A DNA stretch of 38,941 bases from Nocardiopsis xinjiangensis YIM 90004 (GTDB lineage: Bacteria > Actinomycetota > Actinomycetes > Streptosporangiales > Streptosporangiaceae). This document shows positions 1 through 7,957 of this stretch, piece after piece. Location: positions 294,129 to 333,069 of the forward strand of contig NZ_ANBE01000007.1 of assembly GCF_000341145.1 (NCBI RefSeq). Reading direction: 5' to 3'. The translations under genes and the position numbers were made by a program. Position 1 is the first letter of the stretch. Every line of letters begins with the position of its first letter. The notes under the pieces are model-generated. The model had not been told where the DNA came from. It searched no databases and saw only the letters and a program-made list of their open reading frames with translations.

Positions 1-1
1 C

Positions 2-364
2 GACGCCGCCCTGTGCCCGTTGCCCCAGGCCGGCGAGAAACTGCGCGCCGATGCCGCCGTGGCCTTCTTGGAGCTCGACGGCGCCTTCCGTGAGGAGTTC
101 GGGCGGCCCGTGTGCGTCACCGACTCCTACCGCCCGTACCACGAGCAGGCCCGGCTGTTCCAGGAGATGAGCCCGGGCATGGCAGCCGAACCAGGCACCA
201 GCCGGCACGGGCTCGGTGTGGCCGTGGACCTGTGCGGGGGCGTCGAACAGCTCGGGGCCGCCGAACACGAATGGATGCTCGACAACGCCCCCGGCCACGG
301 CTGGGGCAACCCCGAGTGGGCGCGCGGAGGGTTCGAGCCCTGGCACTGGGAGTACAGCGGGTGA
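2..364 (+). CDS. D-alanyl-D-alanine carboxypeptidase, VanY/M15B family (C-terminal part)
   Basis: The reading frame is open to the left edge, so only the last 120 residues or so are here. It carries the M15B zinc-peptidase signature: a SRHGLGVAVDL stretch (the SxHxxGxAxD motif with the first zinc ligands His and Asp) and a terminal WHWEY with the last ligand His. An upstream YRPY segment is typical of the VanY substrate site. The family trims the terminal D-Ala from peptidoglycan stem peptides outside the membrane. A signal peptide or anchor would lie beyond the edge and cannot be checked. A TTG at 20 is in frame but is probably internal. The gene converges on the next one with a 13-nt gap. 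Family call is firm; exact substrate is not known. Confidence 0.88.
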   Translation, partial: DAALCPLPQAGEKLRADAAVAFLELDGAFREEFGRPVCVTDSYRPYHEQARLFQEMSPGMAAEPGTSRHGLGVAVDLCGGVEQLGAAEHEWMLDNAPGHGWGNPEWARGGFEPWHWEYSG

Positions 365-377
365 GGCCGACCGCTCC

Positions 378-1043
378 TCAGGCCTGGGCGCCGACCCTGA
401 CCTCGAACTCCCCCAGCGGGCCGAACTCCACGAAGAGCTCGTCGTTCTCCTCCAGGGGCGGGGTGGACAGCGGCAGCAGGGCACGCAACCGGCCCGGCCC
501 GGAAGCCAACCACCCCTGATCCGGCTCGACCGTTCCATGGGCGACCTCGTCGTCGGCGACGAAGGCCGCCACCTCGACCGCCGCGCCGTCGAGCTCGTCG
601 GCGGTGGTCAGTACCGGTCCCAAGCTCAACTGCACCGGCAGCCCATCGGTGTCGGTCCACAGGCACGCGGGGGTGAAGGCGGCGCTTCCGTCCTCGGCGC
701 CTGCAACGGCGGCCACGCCCACCTGCGCCACGCGTGCGGTGCGCAGCACGGGGTCGTCGACCCCGGTGACTTGTTCCGGCGGGATCTCCCACAGGCGCTC
801 ACCGGCCCGGACCGGGACCAGGGCGGTGGGGCGCACGGGAGGGCACATGCGCGCTTCGAGTTCGACGATGATCTCGATCGGGGCGTCGACGGCGCGCTCG
901 TGTGCCCGGTTCAGTTCCTGCGGTCCGGCTGCCAGGAGGTCGGCCAACCCACGCTGGTCGGGTGTGCCCAGCACGTCGCCGTCGTCGAGGGCACCGGCGC
1001 GTTCGCCGCCCCCGCTCGGGGAGAGGTAGGTCACCCAGCGCAT
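378..1043 (-). CDS. FAH-fold (fumarylacetoacetate hydrolase-like) protein, divergent, probably inactive
   Basis: A 221-residue protein. ATG at 1043 is preferred because an AGGAG ribosome site lies just upstream and the protein then begins MRWVTYLSP, as FAH-family proteins do; the frame runs 22 codons further without another good signal. The N-terminal segment (MRWVTY, GERAGALDDG), a middle GPVLTTADEL stretch and the closing ENDELFVEFGPLGEFEV resemble the FAH beginning, the GPW.VT.DEL strand and the end (LxPGDxVEVEIEGLG). The usual GxNYxxHxxE and ExE metal-binding motifs are not visible. I infer an FAH fold without its metal site. Its usual role, hydrolytic or decarboxylating cleavage of C-C bonds in catabolic acids, should not be assumed. 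It lies 82 nt downstream of the LacI gene on the same strand. Confidence 0.6.
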   Translation of the reverse strand: MRWVTYLSPSGGGERAGALDDGDVLGTPDQRGLADLLAAGPQELNRAHERAVDAPIEIIVELEARMCPPVRPTALVPVRAGERLWEIPPEQVTGVDDPVLRTARVAQVGVAAVAGAEDGSAAFTPACLWTDTDGLPVQLSLGPVLTTADELDGAAVEVAAFVADDEVAHGTVEPDQGWLASGPGRLRALLPLSTPPLEENDELFVEFGPLGEFEVRVGAQA

Positions 1044-1125
1044 CGTGTCTCCTCGCTCCGCCTCGGCCGTCTCCGGCAAGCCTGGCACAACGCGTGCACA
1101 GGGGTCCAACCGGCTCGGCAGGGGC

Positions 1126-2157
1126 TCATCCGGACTCGCGCACGACCAGGTGGGTATCCAGGACCACGCTCGCGCTCGCCTCGGTGCGCGGGATCGCCAC
1201 GTCGGTGAGCAGGGTCGCCATCTCGTACCCCATGCGGACGGTGGGCTGGTGGACGGTGGTCAACGGCGGGTCGCTGTGCTCGGCCATGAGGGTGTCGTCG
1301 AAACCGACCAGGGCCAGGTCGCCGGGCACTCTCAGGCCGCGTTCGCGCAGGACCCGCATGGCGCCCAGGGCCATCATGTCCGAGGCCACGAAGACCGCGT
1401 CGGGGCGCTCTCCCGAGTCCAGGAGGCGTTCCATGCCCGCGGCCCCGCCCTCGGCGCTGAAGTCGCCCTCCACGACGAGGCCGTCGTCGTCGGGCAGACC
1501 GGTCTCCTCGACGACCTGCCGGTAACCGCGCAGCCGTTCGACCCCGGCGTTCATGTCCAACGGTCCGCTGACGGTGGCGATACGGCGGTGACCGGTCTCG
1601 TACAGGCGCCGCGTGGCCTCGCGTCCGCCGCAGGCGTTGTCGACCTCGACGTAGTAGGGGGTGACGCGGGTGTTGGTGTGCGGCAGACCCCCCTGGACCA
1701 CGGGCACACCGGCTTCGGTGAGCCGGGAAGGCAGCGGGTCGTCGCGGTGCAGGGACACCAACAGGGCACCGTCCACGTGGAACCCGGCGAGGTAGTCGCC
1801 CACACGCTGGTGCTCGGCCTCGCTGCGGGCAGTGGTCAGCATCAGCTGCAGGTCCCGTTCGTGCAGGACGGAGCTGACCCCGCGGATGATGTCGGCGAAG
1901 AAGGGGTCGGCGAACAGGCGGTCACGGGGTTCGGAGACCACGAGGGCGATGGTGTCGGTGCGCCGTGTCACCAGGGTCCGGGCCGCGTGGTTGGGGCTGT
2001 ATCCCAGCTCGGTGATCGCGGTGTGCACCGCGTCCCGGGTCCGTGGACTGACCTGTGCCGAACCGTTGATGACACGCGAGACGGTACCGCGCCCCACTCC
2101 GGCGCGTTCGGCCACCATCTCCAGGGTCGGGCGCTGCCGACCGCCGCTCTTGGCCAC
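1126..2157 (-). CDS. cebR: LacI-family repressor, CebR-like (cellobiose/cello-oligosaccharide responsive)
   Basis: A 343-residue LacI/GalR regulator. The start is GTG at 2157 (VAKSGGRQRPTLEMV), with GAGAGGAAG upstream; the frame is open further but that stretch reads like noncoding sequence. Residues about 10-55 form the LacI helix-turn-helix and hinge (AGVGRGTVSRVINGS), followed by a periplasmic-binding-protein-like sugar domain with typical LacI segments (VASDMMALGAMRVLRERG, LVGFDD, PLTTVHQP). It follows a GH1 beta-glucosidase on the same strand, and that gene's leader contains the 14-bp palindrome recognised by Streptomyces CebR. From established knowledge, CebR represses cellulose-utilisation genes and is released by cellobiose or cellotriose. 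Assigning it to CebR is inference from the operator and neighbour. The cebEFG transporter genes that accompany cebR in Streptomyces are not in the window. Confidence 0.82.
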   Translation of the reverse strand: MAKSGGRQRPTLEMVAERAGVGRGTVSRVINGSAQVSPRTRDAVHTAITELGYSPNHAARTLVTRRTDTIALVVSEPRDRLFADPFFADIIRGVSSVLHERDLQLMLTTARSEAEHQRVGDYLAGFHVDGALLVSLHRDDPLPSRLTEAGVPVVQGGLPHTNTRVTPYYVEVDNACGGREATRRLYETGHRRIATVSGPLDMNAGVERLRGYRQVVEETGLPDDDGLVVEGDFSAEGGAAGMERLLDSGERPDAVFVASDMMALGAMRVLRERGLRVPGDLALVGFDDTLMAEHSDPPLTTVHQPTVRMGYEMATLLTDVAIPRTEASASVVLDTHLVVRESG

Positions 2158-2186
2158 TTGAGGGCTTCCTCTCCACACGAAGACGG

Positions 2187-2226
2187 GACGAGGCCGCCCC
2201 GGTGCGGTGACCGGGGCGGTCTCGTC
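2187..2226 (-). terminator. Hairpin between bgl and cebR
   Basis: A 16-bp stem (2187-2202 with 2211-2226) closed except for one G-U pair, with an 8-nt loop, lies between the beta-glucosidase stop and the regulator start. There is no U-run, as usual in high-GC actinomycetes. It probably ends or attenuates bgl transcription before cebR. Confidence 0.6.
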
Positions 2227-2276
2227 TGCTGTGACGGGGCGCACCGCGGAAGGGGTTCGCGGCTCCGGGAGCACCG

Positions 2277-3668
2277 TCAGGGAAAACGTCCCGTGCGGGC
2301 GAGCTCGGCGTACCAGAGGCCGCTGTCCTTGACCACGCGCTCCTGGGTGGCGTAGTCCACGTGCACGAGCCCGAACCTGCGGGAGTATCCCCACGCCCAT
2401 TCGAAGTTATCCAGAAGCGACCAGGCGAAATAACCGCGAAGGGGCACTCCGGCGTCGACGGCCTCGCGGGCCGCCCTCAGGTGGGCCTCGTAGTAGTCGC
2501 GGCGGTCGTGGTCGTGCACCCGGCCGTCAGCGGTGACGGTGTCCTCGAAGGCACACCCGTTCTCGGTGACGTAGAGGTCGATGCCGCCGCTGTCCCCGGC
2601 CAGCCGCAACAGCACGTCGTAGAGGCCTGTGGGGTCGACCTCCCAGCCCATGTGGGTGACCGGCAGCCCCTGGGAGACGTGCACCTCCTCGGGCCCGGCC
2701 CCGAGCCAGACGTCGCCCGCCCCGCTGACCCGGGCGGGGTCGAGGCCGTCGGCGGAGGCGGCGACGAACTCCGGGGAGTAGAAGTTGACGCCGAGGAAGT
2801 CCAGGGGAGTGGACATCGTCTCCAGGTCGCCGTCGCGCACGAAGGAGAAGTCGCTGACCTCGGAAAGGTCGCGCACGACGTCGGCCGGGTAGCGCCCCTT
2901 CAGGACGGGGTCGGTGAACAGGCGGTTGCGCACGCCGTCGGCCCTGCGTGCGGCGCGTACGTCCTCGGCGCTGGGCCCATGGGGGCGGATGACGGCCTGG
3001 TTGTGAGCGAGACCGACACGCGTGGGACCCCCGGTCGAGCGCAGGGCCTGTGCGGCCAGGCCGTGGCCCAGCAGCAGGTGGTGGGTAGCGGCCAGGGTGT
3101 CGCCGGCATCGCGCCGCCCTGGGGCGTGGACCCCCTCGAGGTGGCCGAGGAAGGCCGAGCACCAGGGTTCGTTGACCGTCATCCAGTGGGTGACACGGTC
3201 CCCGAGGGCCTCACCAACGGTGCGGGCGTACTCGGCGAAGTGGTGGGCGGTGTCGCGGGCGGGCCAGCCGCCGGCGTCCTCCAGGGCCTGGGGCAGGTCC
3301 CAGTGGTAGAGGGTGGCCCAGGGCTGGATCCCGGCTTCCAGGAGGGTGTCCACGAGCCGGTCGTAGAAGTCGAGCCCGGCCTGGTTGACCTTGCCCCGGC
3401 CCTCGGGAAAGACACGCGGCCAGGCCACGGAGAACCGGTAGGCGCCCAGGTTCAGGTCGCGCATCAGGGCGATGTCGGAGGGGTAGCGGTGGTAGTGGTC
3501 ATCGGCCGGGTCGCCGGTGTCACCGCCCAGGATCTTTCCCGGGATCTCGGCAAAGGTGTCCCAGATGCTGCGGCCACGGCCGTCGGCGGTGGTGGCGCCT
3601 TCGATCTGGAAGGAGGCGGTGGCCGCGCCCCAGAGGAAATCGTCGGGGAATGCGTTGCTGTCGTTCAC
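2277..3668 (-). CDS. bglC: Beta-glucosidase, glycoside hydrolase family 1
   Basis: A 463-residue protein of normal GH1 length. It opens with FPDDFLWGAATASFQIEGA (family N-terminal signature), has the acid/base Glu in TVNEPW and the nucleophile Glu in YVTENG, and ends with the usual SLLDNFEWAWGY aglycone-site motif. There is no signal peptide, so it acts in the cytoplasm, splitting imported cellobiose or cello-oligosaccharides into glucose. The start is taken at GTG 3668 (VNDSNAFPDD) with GGAAGG 12 nt upstream. A perfect CebR-type operator ends 31 nt before this start. The regulator gene follows downstream after a hairpin. The arrangement matches Streptomyces bglC in function and control, though the ABC transporter genes are absent here. 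Substrate preference is inferred from context. Confidence 0.92.
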   Translation of the reverse strand: MNDSNAFPDDFLWGAATASFQIEGATTADGRGRSIWDTFAEIPGKILGGDTGDPADDHYHRYPSDIALMRDLNLGAYRFSVAWPRVFPEGRGKVNQAGLDFYDRLVDTLLEAGIQPWATLYHWDLPQALEDAGGWPARDTAHHFAEYARTVGEALGDRVTHWMTVNEPWCSAFLGHLEGVHAPGRRDAGDTLAATHHLLLGHGLAAQALRSTGGPTRVGLAHNQAVIRPHGPSAEDVRAARRADGVRNRLFTDPVLKGRYPADVVRDLSEVSDFSFVRDGDLETMSTPLDFLGVNFYSPEFVAASADGLDPARVSGAGDVWLGAGPEEVHVSQGLPVTHMGWEVDPTGLYDVLLRLAGDSGGIDLYVTENGCAFEDTVTADGRVHDHDRRDYYEAHLRAAREAVDAGVPLRGYFAWSLLDNFEWAWGYSRRFGLVHVDYATQERVVKDSGLWYAELARTGRFP

Positions 3669-3698
3669 TGCTCGGACGCACCTTCCGGGTGGGGGGTT

Positions 3699-3712
3699 TG
3701 GGAGCGCTCCCA
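3699..3712. promoter_or_regulatory. CebR operator (14-bp perfect palindrome)
   Basis: The sequence TGGGAGCGCTCCCA is a perfect inverted repeat and equals the known CebR-binding consensus of Streptomyces cellulose-utilisation genes. It lies 31 bp upstream of the beta-glucosidase GTG start, where bound repressor would block transcription. I saw no second copy in the window. Confidence 0.85.
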
Positions 3713-3808
3713 ACCAAGGAAGCAGACCACTCCCCCGGTGTCAACAGTGAGAGAGGCCCTCGGAGAGGGGACCGGGATCGGGGGCAGGGGGGTTTCTCGT
3801 GGCCCCGG

Positions 3809-3841
3809 GGGTGGTGTTCGTCGGAGCGTCGAACACCACCC
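3809..3841 (-). terminator. Terminator hairpin downstream of metNI
   Basis: A perfect 12-bp stem (3809-3820 with 3830-3841) with a 9-nt loop, about 100 nt past the metI stop on the minus strand and before the beta-glucosidase promoter. No U-run follows. It probably separates the methionine transporter operon from bgl. Confidence 0.65.
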
Positions 3842-3944
3842 ACAGGCCCCGGCCCACCATCCACCCGCACCGATCCGCCGCCCCGCCGACAGGCCCCTAC
3901 CGGTCGACGGCGGCACTCGTGAGGGGCGGGGGAACGGGCCCGGG

Positions 3945-4670
3945 TCAGCGGCTCGCCAGGCGGCGCACCACCAGGTCACCCAGGCTCTGCACGATCTGGA
4001 CGATGATCACCAGCAGGATGACCGTCGCCCACAGGTACTGGTCGTTGAATCGTTGGTACCCCTCGCGGATGGCCAGATCACCCAGGCCGCCGCCACCGAT
4101 CGCCCCGGCCATGGCCGAGTAGGAGATCAGTGTGACCACGGTCATCACCAGACCCGCGATGAGGCCGGCCAGTGCCTCGGGCAGCATCACCTTGCCGACG
4201 ATGCTGACCTTGCGCGTACCCATGGCGTGGGCGGCCTCGATCACACCGCGGTCCACCTCGCGCAGGGAAGTCTCCACCAGACGGGCGAAGAAGGGGATCG
4301 CGCCGATGCTCAGCGGCACGATCGCGGCCGTCGGTCCCAGGGTCGTGCCCACCAGCAGACGGGTCAGGGCCAGCACCGCCACCATCAGCACGATGAAGGG
4401 CAGTGAACGCCCGATGTTGACGACGGTGCTCAGCACCGCGCGTACGACCGGCGCCGGGGTCAGGCCGCCCCGATCGGTGGTCACCAGCAGCACACCCAAC
4501 GGCAGGCCGAAGAGCACGCTGAAGAAACTCGCCCACCACACCATGTAGAGGGTGTCCTGGGTGCTCAGCCACAGATCCGGCCACATGACGGGCCACTCAC
4601 GGACGAAGTCCACGATCGGGTCGACCCCGGCCGTGGAGGCGAGGAGCAGCAGATCGGCGGGGTTGGTCAT
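3945..4670 (-). CDS. metI: Methionine ABC transporter permease
   Basis: A 241-residue inner-membrane permease of the MetI type. Hydrophobic segments run through the protein and the cytoplasmic EAA loop reads EAAHAMGTRKVSIVGKVMLPEA, the site that contacts the ATPase. The family imports D- and L-methionine with MetN and the lipoprotein MetQ. The start is ATG 4670, giving a 1-nt TGATG overlap with the metN stop; a GTG one codon earlier (4673) would give a 4-nt GTGA overlap. Either way translation is coupled to metN. No metQ gene follows: the next feature downstream is a terminator. Confidence 0.93.
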   Translation of the reverse strand: MTNPADLLLLASTAGVDPIVDFVREWPVMWPDLWLSTQDTLYMVWWASFFSVLFGLPLGVLLVTTDRGGLTPAPVVRAVLSTVVNIGRSLPFIVLMVAVLALTRLLVGTTLGPTAAIVPLSIGAIPFFARLVETSLREVDRGVIEAAHAMGTRKVSIVGKVMLPEALAGLIAGLVMTVVTLISYSAMAGAIGGGGLGDLAIREGYQRFNDQYLWATVILLVIIVQIVQSLGDLVVRRLASR

Positions 4671-5638
4671 CACTGTCCGGCCTCCTCGACCAGCAGGCCC
4701 TGCTGGGTCAGGTAGTCGATCGCCTCGGTCCGGCGGCCGCCCATCAGGTCCACGCTCAGGCGGCCCACGGACTGCCCGGCGACCTCTTCCACTCCTCCGC
4801 CGAGAATGTTCACGTCGACGTCGAAACGGCGGGTGAGTTCCGACATGAACGGCTGGTCGAAGGAGCGCGGGTAGGTCACCACCACGGTGTCCGGGCCGCC
4901 GTTGTCGGGCAGCGGGAAGAGCGACCGGGCCAGCAGGGAACCGGGGGTACCGATGAGGTCCAGCACCCGGCCCGACTCCAGGAACTCGCCGTCGGACATG
5001 ATCGCGGCCGAGTCGCAGATGCGCTTGATGACGTCCATCTCGTGGGTGATGAGCAGGATCGTCAGCCCCAGCTCGTCGCGGAGGCGGCGCAACAGGCTCA
5101 GGATCGCCTCGGTGGTCTCGGGATCCAGCGCCGAGGTCGCCTCGTCGCTGAGCAGGACCTTGGGGTCGGAGGCCAGCGCGCGGGCGATGCCCACGCGCTG
5201 CTTCTGACCGCCGGAGAGCTGGGAGGGATAGGCACGGGCCTTGTCGTTCAGGCCCACGAGGTCCAGGAGCTCACCGACCTTGGCGTTGCGCTGTGCGCGC
5301 CCGACCCCCGAGACCTCCAGCGGGAAGGCCACGTTGCCGGCGACGGTGCGCGAGGACAGCAGCGCGAAGTGCTGGTGGACCATTCCGATGCGGCGGCGGG
5401 CCCCGCGCAGACCGGCGCCGTGCAGCGAGGTCAGTGCCTCGCCGTCGACCTCGACCGTTCCCTGATCGGGGCGCTCCAGGAGATTCACCGAGCGCAGGAG
5501 CGTGCTCTTGCCCGCACCGCTCTGGCCCACCACCCCGTAGATCTCGCCGGAACGTACATGCAGGTCGACGCCGTTCAGTGCGGTGACCTGCTTCTTCTTC
5601 AATCTGTAGACCTTTTGCAGGCCCACTGCGTCAATCAC
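4670..5638 (-). CDS. metN: Methionine ABC transporter ATP-binding protein
   Basis: A 322-residue ABC ATPase. Walker A is GQSGAGKST (residues 38-46), the signature is LSGGQKQRVGIARALA, Walker B is VLLSDEATSALDP, and the H-loop is LLITHEMDV. The last 80 residues or so form a NIL domain, the regulatory domain of MetN that binds methionine and inhibits uptake when the cytoplasmic pool is high. Length and order match MetN. The start is GTG 5638 with a weak GGGA site upstream. It is the first gene of a metNI operon, transcribed away from a 676-nt gene-free stretch. I looked there for a SAM riboswitch and did not recognise one. Confidence 0.93.
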   Translation of the reverse strand: MIDAVGLQKVYRLKKKQVTALNGVDLHVRSGEIYGVVGQSGAGKSTLLRSVNLLERPDQGTVEVDGEALTSLHGAGLRGARRRIGMVHQHFALLSSRTVAGNVAFPLEVSGVGRAQRNAKVGELLDLVGLNDKARAYPSQLSGGQKQRVGIARALASDPKVLLSDEATSALDPETTEAILSLLRRLRDELGLTILLITHEMDVIKRICDSAAIMSDGEFLESGRVLDLIGTPGSLLARSLFPLPDNGGPDTVVVTYPRSFDQPFMSELTRRFDVDVNILGGGVEEVAGQSVGRLSVDLMGGRRTEAIDYLTQQGLLVEEAGQ

Positions 5639-6314
5639 GGTTTTCCCATCGACATCTCAGCGGTGGTGCCACGGCCCCGGTCCAGAAAGGGATGTCTCGG
5701 GGTCGGGGCTCACAGCATGGGGTTGACGCCCGCACCCGAGCGTACGGAGCGGCCGGGAACGGACGTCTGCGGCGCGCCGTGCCCACGGCCTCGGCGGGCA
5801 CTGGTGTGCGGCGCGGATGGCTGCGGAGCCGGAGAGCGAGCTCACCGCCCATGGTGGGACGGGCTCGGGCAGGCCCGGGGGTTCGGCCCCGGGGCTCGTC
5901 AGGACGCGCCGCGACAACAGCCGCCGGAGCGCGCGAGGGGCGCCGGGGCCGCGTGGGGTGCGATGGTGATGTACCTGAGAGCCTTCACCCTTCCAGACAA
6001 TCACGAATACACCGGTCACTTCATCTGATCCCGACCATTCGTGTGGGTTATTTGAGACACATTGTCAGTTTGTGTCCCCGGCCGATTCGGCCACTCCCTC
6101 CCCTCCCGGTCCGACGGAGTGCCTACACTCGGTTGCATCCCGCGCCCTTCGCCCCGTGCGGGACACGGGGTGTGCGCACGACCCGCTCACCGGGCCCGCA
6201 AGCCCTCCGGCGAAGACACGGCCCCAGGTCGAGGGCGCGGGGGCCGACCCGATGCCGCACCCGCACCACCCCTGCCCACCGGGGGTCCGGTCAGGTACAA
6301 GGAGCGACCACACC
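5639..6314. other. Gene-free divergent region between metN and the coiled-coil gene
   Basis: The 676 nt carry leaders and presumably promoters for two divergent genes. No frame in it looks like a gene. An inverted repeat GACACA/TGTGTC with a 9-nt spacer spans 6056-6076. On the minus strand a small hairpin (GGTGA/TCACC) encloses CTCTCAGGTA around 5966-5990, which recalls part of a glycine aptamer, but the rest of that aptamer is missing. I cannot assign either. Confidence 0.5.
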
Positions 6315-7382
6315 GTGCAGTCCGACGACCTCGACCGAGCGTTCGGTCCCCGGACCGCCCATCCGGACGGGGACCCCTACGCCGATTTCTGGGCACCCGA
6401 CCCTCCCGAACGGACCTGGAGCGAACTGGTCTCCTCCGCCCTGCGCGGGTCGAGGAGCCCGGGGCGTCTGCGTGCCGGGGCTCTCAGCGTGGCGATGGGG
6501 GCCGCGCTGGTCGCCGCACCGCAGGCCCCGGTCTCGGCGTCGCTGCCCATGGACACCGAGGACATGGAGACGCTGCGCGACCGTTCCGACAGCCTGGCGG
6601 AGGAGTACGACGGCGAACTCCGTGACATGGAGGGTGTCATGGAGGAGGCCGAGCGGGCCGAGACGCGTGCCGAGGGCACACGCGAGGAGGTCGCCGAAGC
6701 CGAGGAGCAGGTGCGTTCGCTGGCCGTGGCCACCTACACCGCCGGCGGCATCGACCCGGCACTGTCATTGTTCGTGGAGGCCGAACCGGACGTGGTGATG
6801 GACCGCGCGGTGGTCATCGACTACCTGTCCGGCTCCAATCAGGACAAGATCGACGAACTCGAGCAGGCCCTGAGCCGCGACGAGGTGGCGCAGGAGCACG
6901 CCGAGGAGCGCCTGGCCACGGCCGAGGAGGACCTGGAGGAGTTGGAGGGGCGGCGCGACGAGGTCCACCAGCTCATCGCCGACCACCCCGACCAGCCCAT
7001 GGAGCCGCCGGACAACATCACCCCGCGTACGGAGCAGATGCGCGACCTCGGCATCGAGAAGTTCGGGCGCGGCAACGACGTGGGCGGCGTGGGCTGCTTC
7101 CGCGAGGAAGGCGGCTGGGTCGTGGGCGAGCACCCCAAGGGTCGCGCCTGCGACTTCATGGTCGACGGCAATGGCCAGATGCCGAGCCAGGAACAGATCG
7201 ACCGCGGCTGGGAGATCGCCGAGTGGGCGCGTGACAACGCCGACGACCTCGGGGTCATGTACGTCATCTACCGCCAGCAGATCTGGGACGTGCGGCGCGG
7301 CGACACCGGCTGGCGCGACATGGCCGACCGGGGCAGCATCACCGAGAACCACTTCGATCACGTGCACATCTCGATGTTCTGA
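6315..7382 (+). CDS. Secreted or membrane-bound coiled-coil protein with M15-like (ARB_07466-type) C-terminal domain
   Basis: A 355-residue protein starting at GTG 6315, with AAGGAG about 10 nt upstream. Residues about 55-76 are hydrophobic (a signal or anchor after a long charged N-terminus). Two acidic coiled-coil stretches follow (about 81-135 and 173-224), like the N-terminal halves of actinobacterial NlpC/P60 hydrolases such as RipA. The C-terminal 118 residues are not NlpC/P60: they contain GRACDFMV and end in HFDHVHISMF, which resemble the GxAxD and HxH zinc positions of M15-like domains named after ARB_07466. A role in cell-wall cleavage or its control is inferred. It stands alone between a divergent metN and a 575-nt gap. 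Confidence 0.72.
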   Translation: MQSDDLDRAFGPRTAHPDGDPYADFWAPDPPERTWSELVSSALRGSRSPGRLRAGALSVAMGAALVAAPQAPVSASLPMDTEDMETLRDRSDSLAEEYDGELRDMEGVMEEAERAETRAEGTREEVAEAEEQVRSLAVATYTAGGIDPALSLFVEAEPDVVMDRAVVIDYLSGSNQDKIDELEQALSRDEVAQEHAEERLATAEEDLEELEGRRDEVHQLIADHPDQPMEPPDNITPRTEQMRDLGIEKFGRGNDVGGVGCFREEGGWVVGEHPKGRACDFMVDGNGQMPSQEQIDRGWEIAEWARDNADDLGVMYVIYRQQIWDVRRGDTGWRDMADRGSITENHFDHVHISMF

Positions 7383-7957
7383 TCGGGAGGACGTCCCTGG
7401 TTGGCCGCTTCCGGCCACACCGCCGGCGCACCATGACCCTGCCCGACAGGATGGACACCTACGGTGAGCATCGTGGCGTCCGGCGCCCTGACCGGCGAGG
7501 GCGGCCCATACAATCGGGCAGGATGCGATATCGCCCCTCGGGAACTTGCACAGCCACTCGCCTATCACGATCGCGTCACGCCAGTCCCGTCATTCGGGAC
7601 GAATGGCACAAATAGGCGACATTTTGGCTATCTCTCCTGGTCCGGCCACCCCCCTACCCCCACCGCGGCGTTAGGATGCAGAGCGTCCCGGTCCACCCGC
7701 CCCGACCCCGGCCTGCGGCCATCCGCCGGCCAGCGGGTGATCGGCGACCGGGCCCCGAGTTGCGGGGGCACCCCCGTGCACCATCGGATCGCCACGGAAC
7801 CCCGTGGCGTGCGCCCCGCACCGTCCCCCACACCGGCCGCTCGCCCGTGCACGTGGAGGACGCGGAATCCCGTGGAACCGATACGCGGGCCCACACATCC
7901 CACACAAGACGGCGAGACAGTCATCAACGGTCACAGCGATACCGGGCGAGGGGAGCC
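7383..7957. other. Gene-free stretch upstream of the Pro/Gly-rich membrane protein
   Basis: The 575 nt have no convincing reading frame. A short TGGCCG/CGGCCA hairpin with a CTTC loop at 7402-7417 may end the preceding gene. A GTCCCG/CGGGAC inverted repeat lies at 7584-7600 in a locally less GC-rich patch, and a TAGGAT at 7672-7677 could be a -10 element, though no fitting -35 was found. Confidence 0.45.

Noticed and set aside
5966-5990. CTCTCAGGTA in the metN leader, like the 3' part of a glycine riboswitch
   Set aside because: The remaining conserved aptamer parts (GGAGAG helix, GCCGAAG loop) are not found near it, and the gene has no link to glycine. No SAM riboswitch pattern was recognised either.
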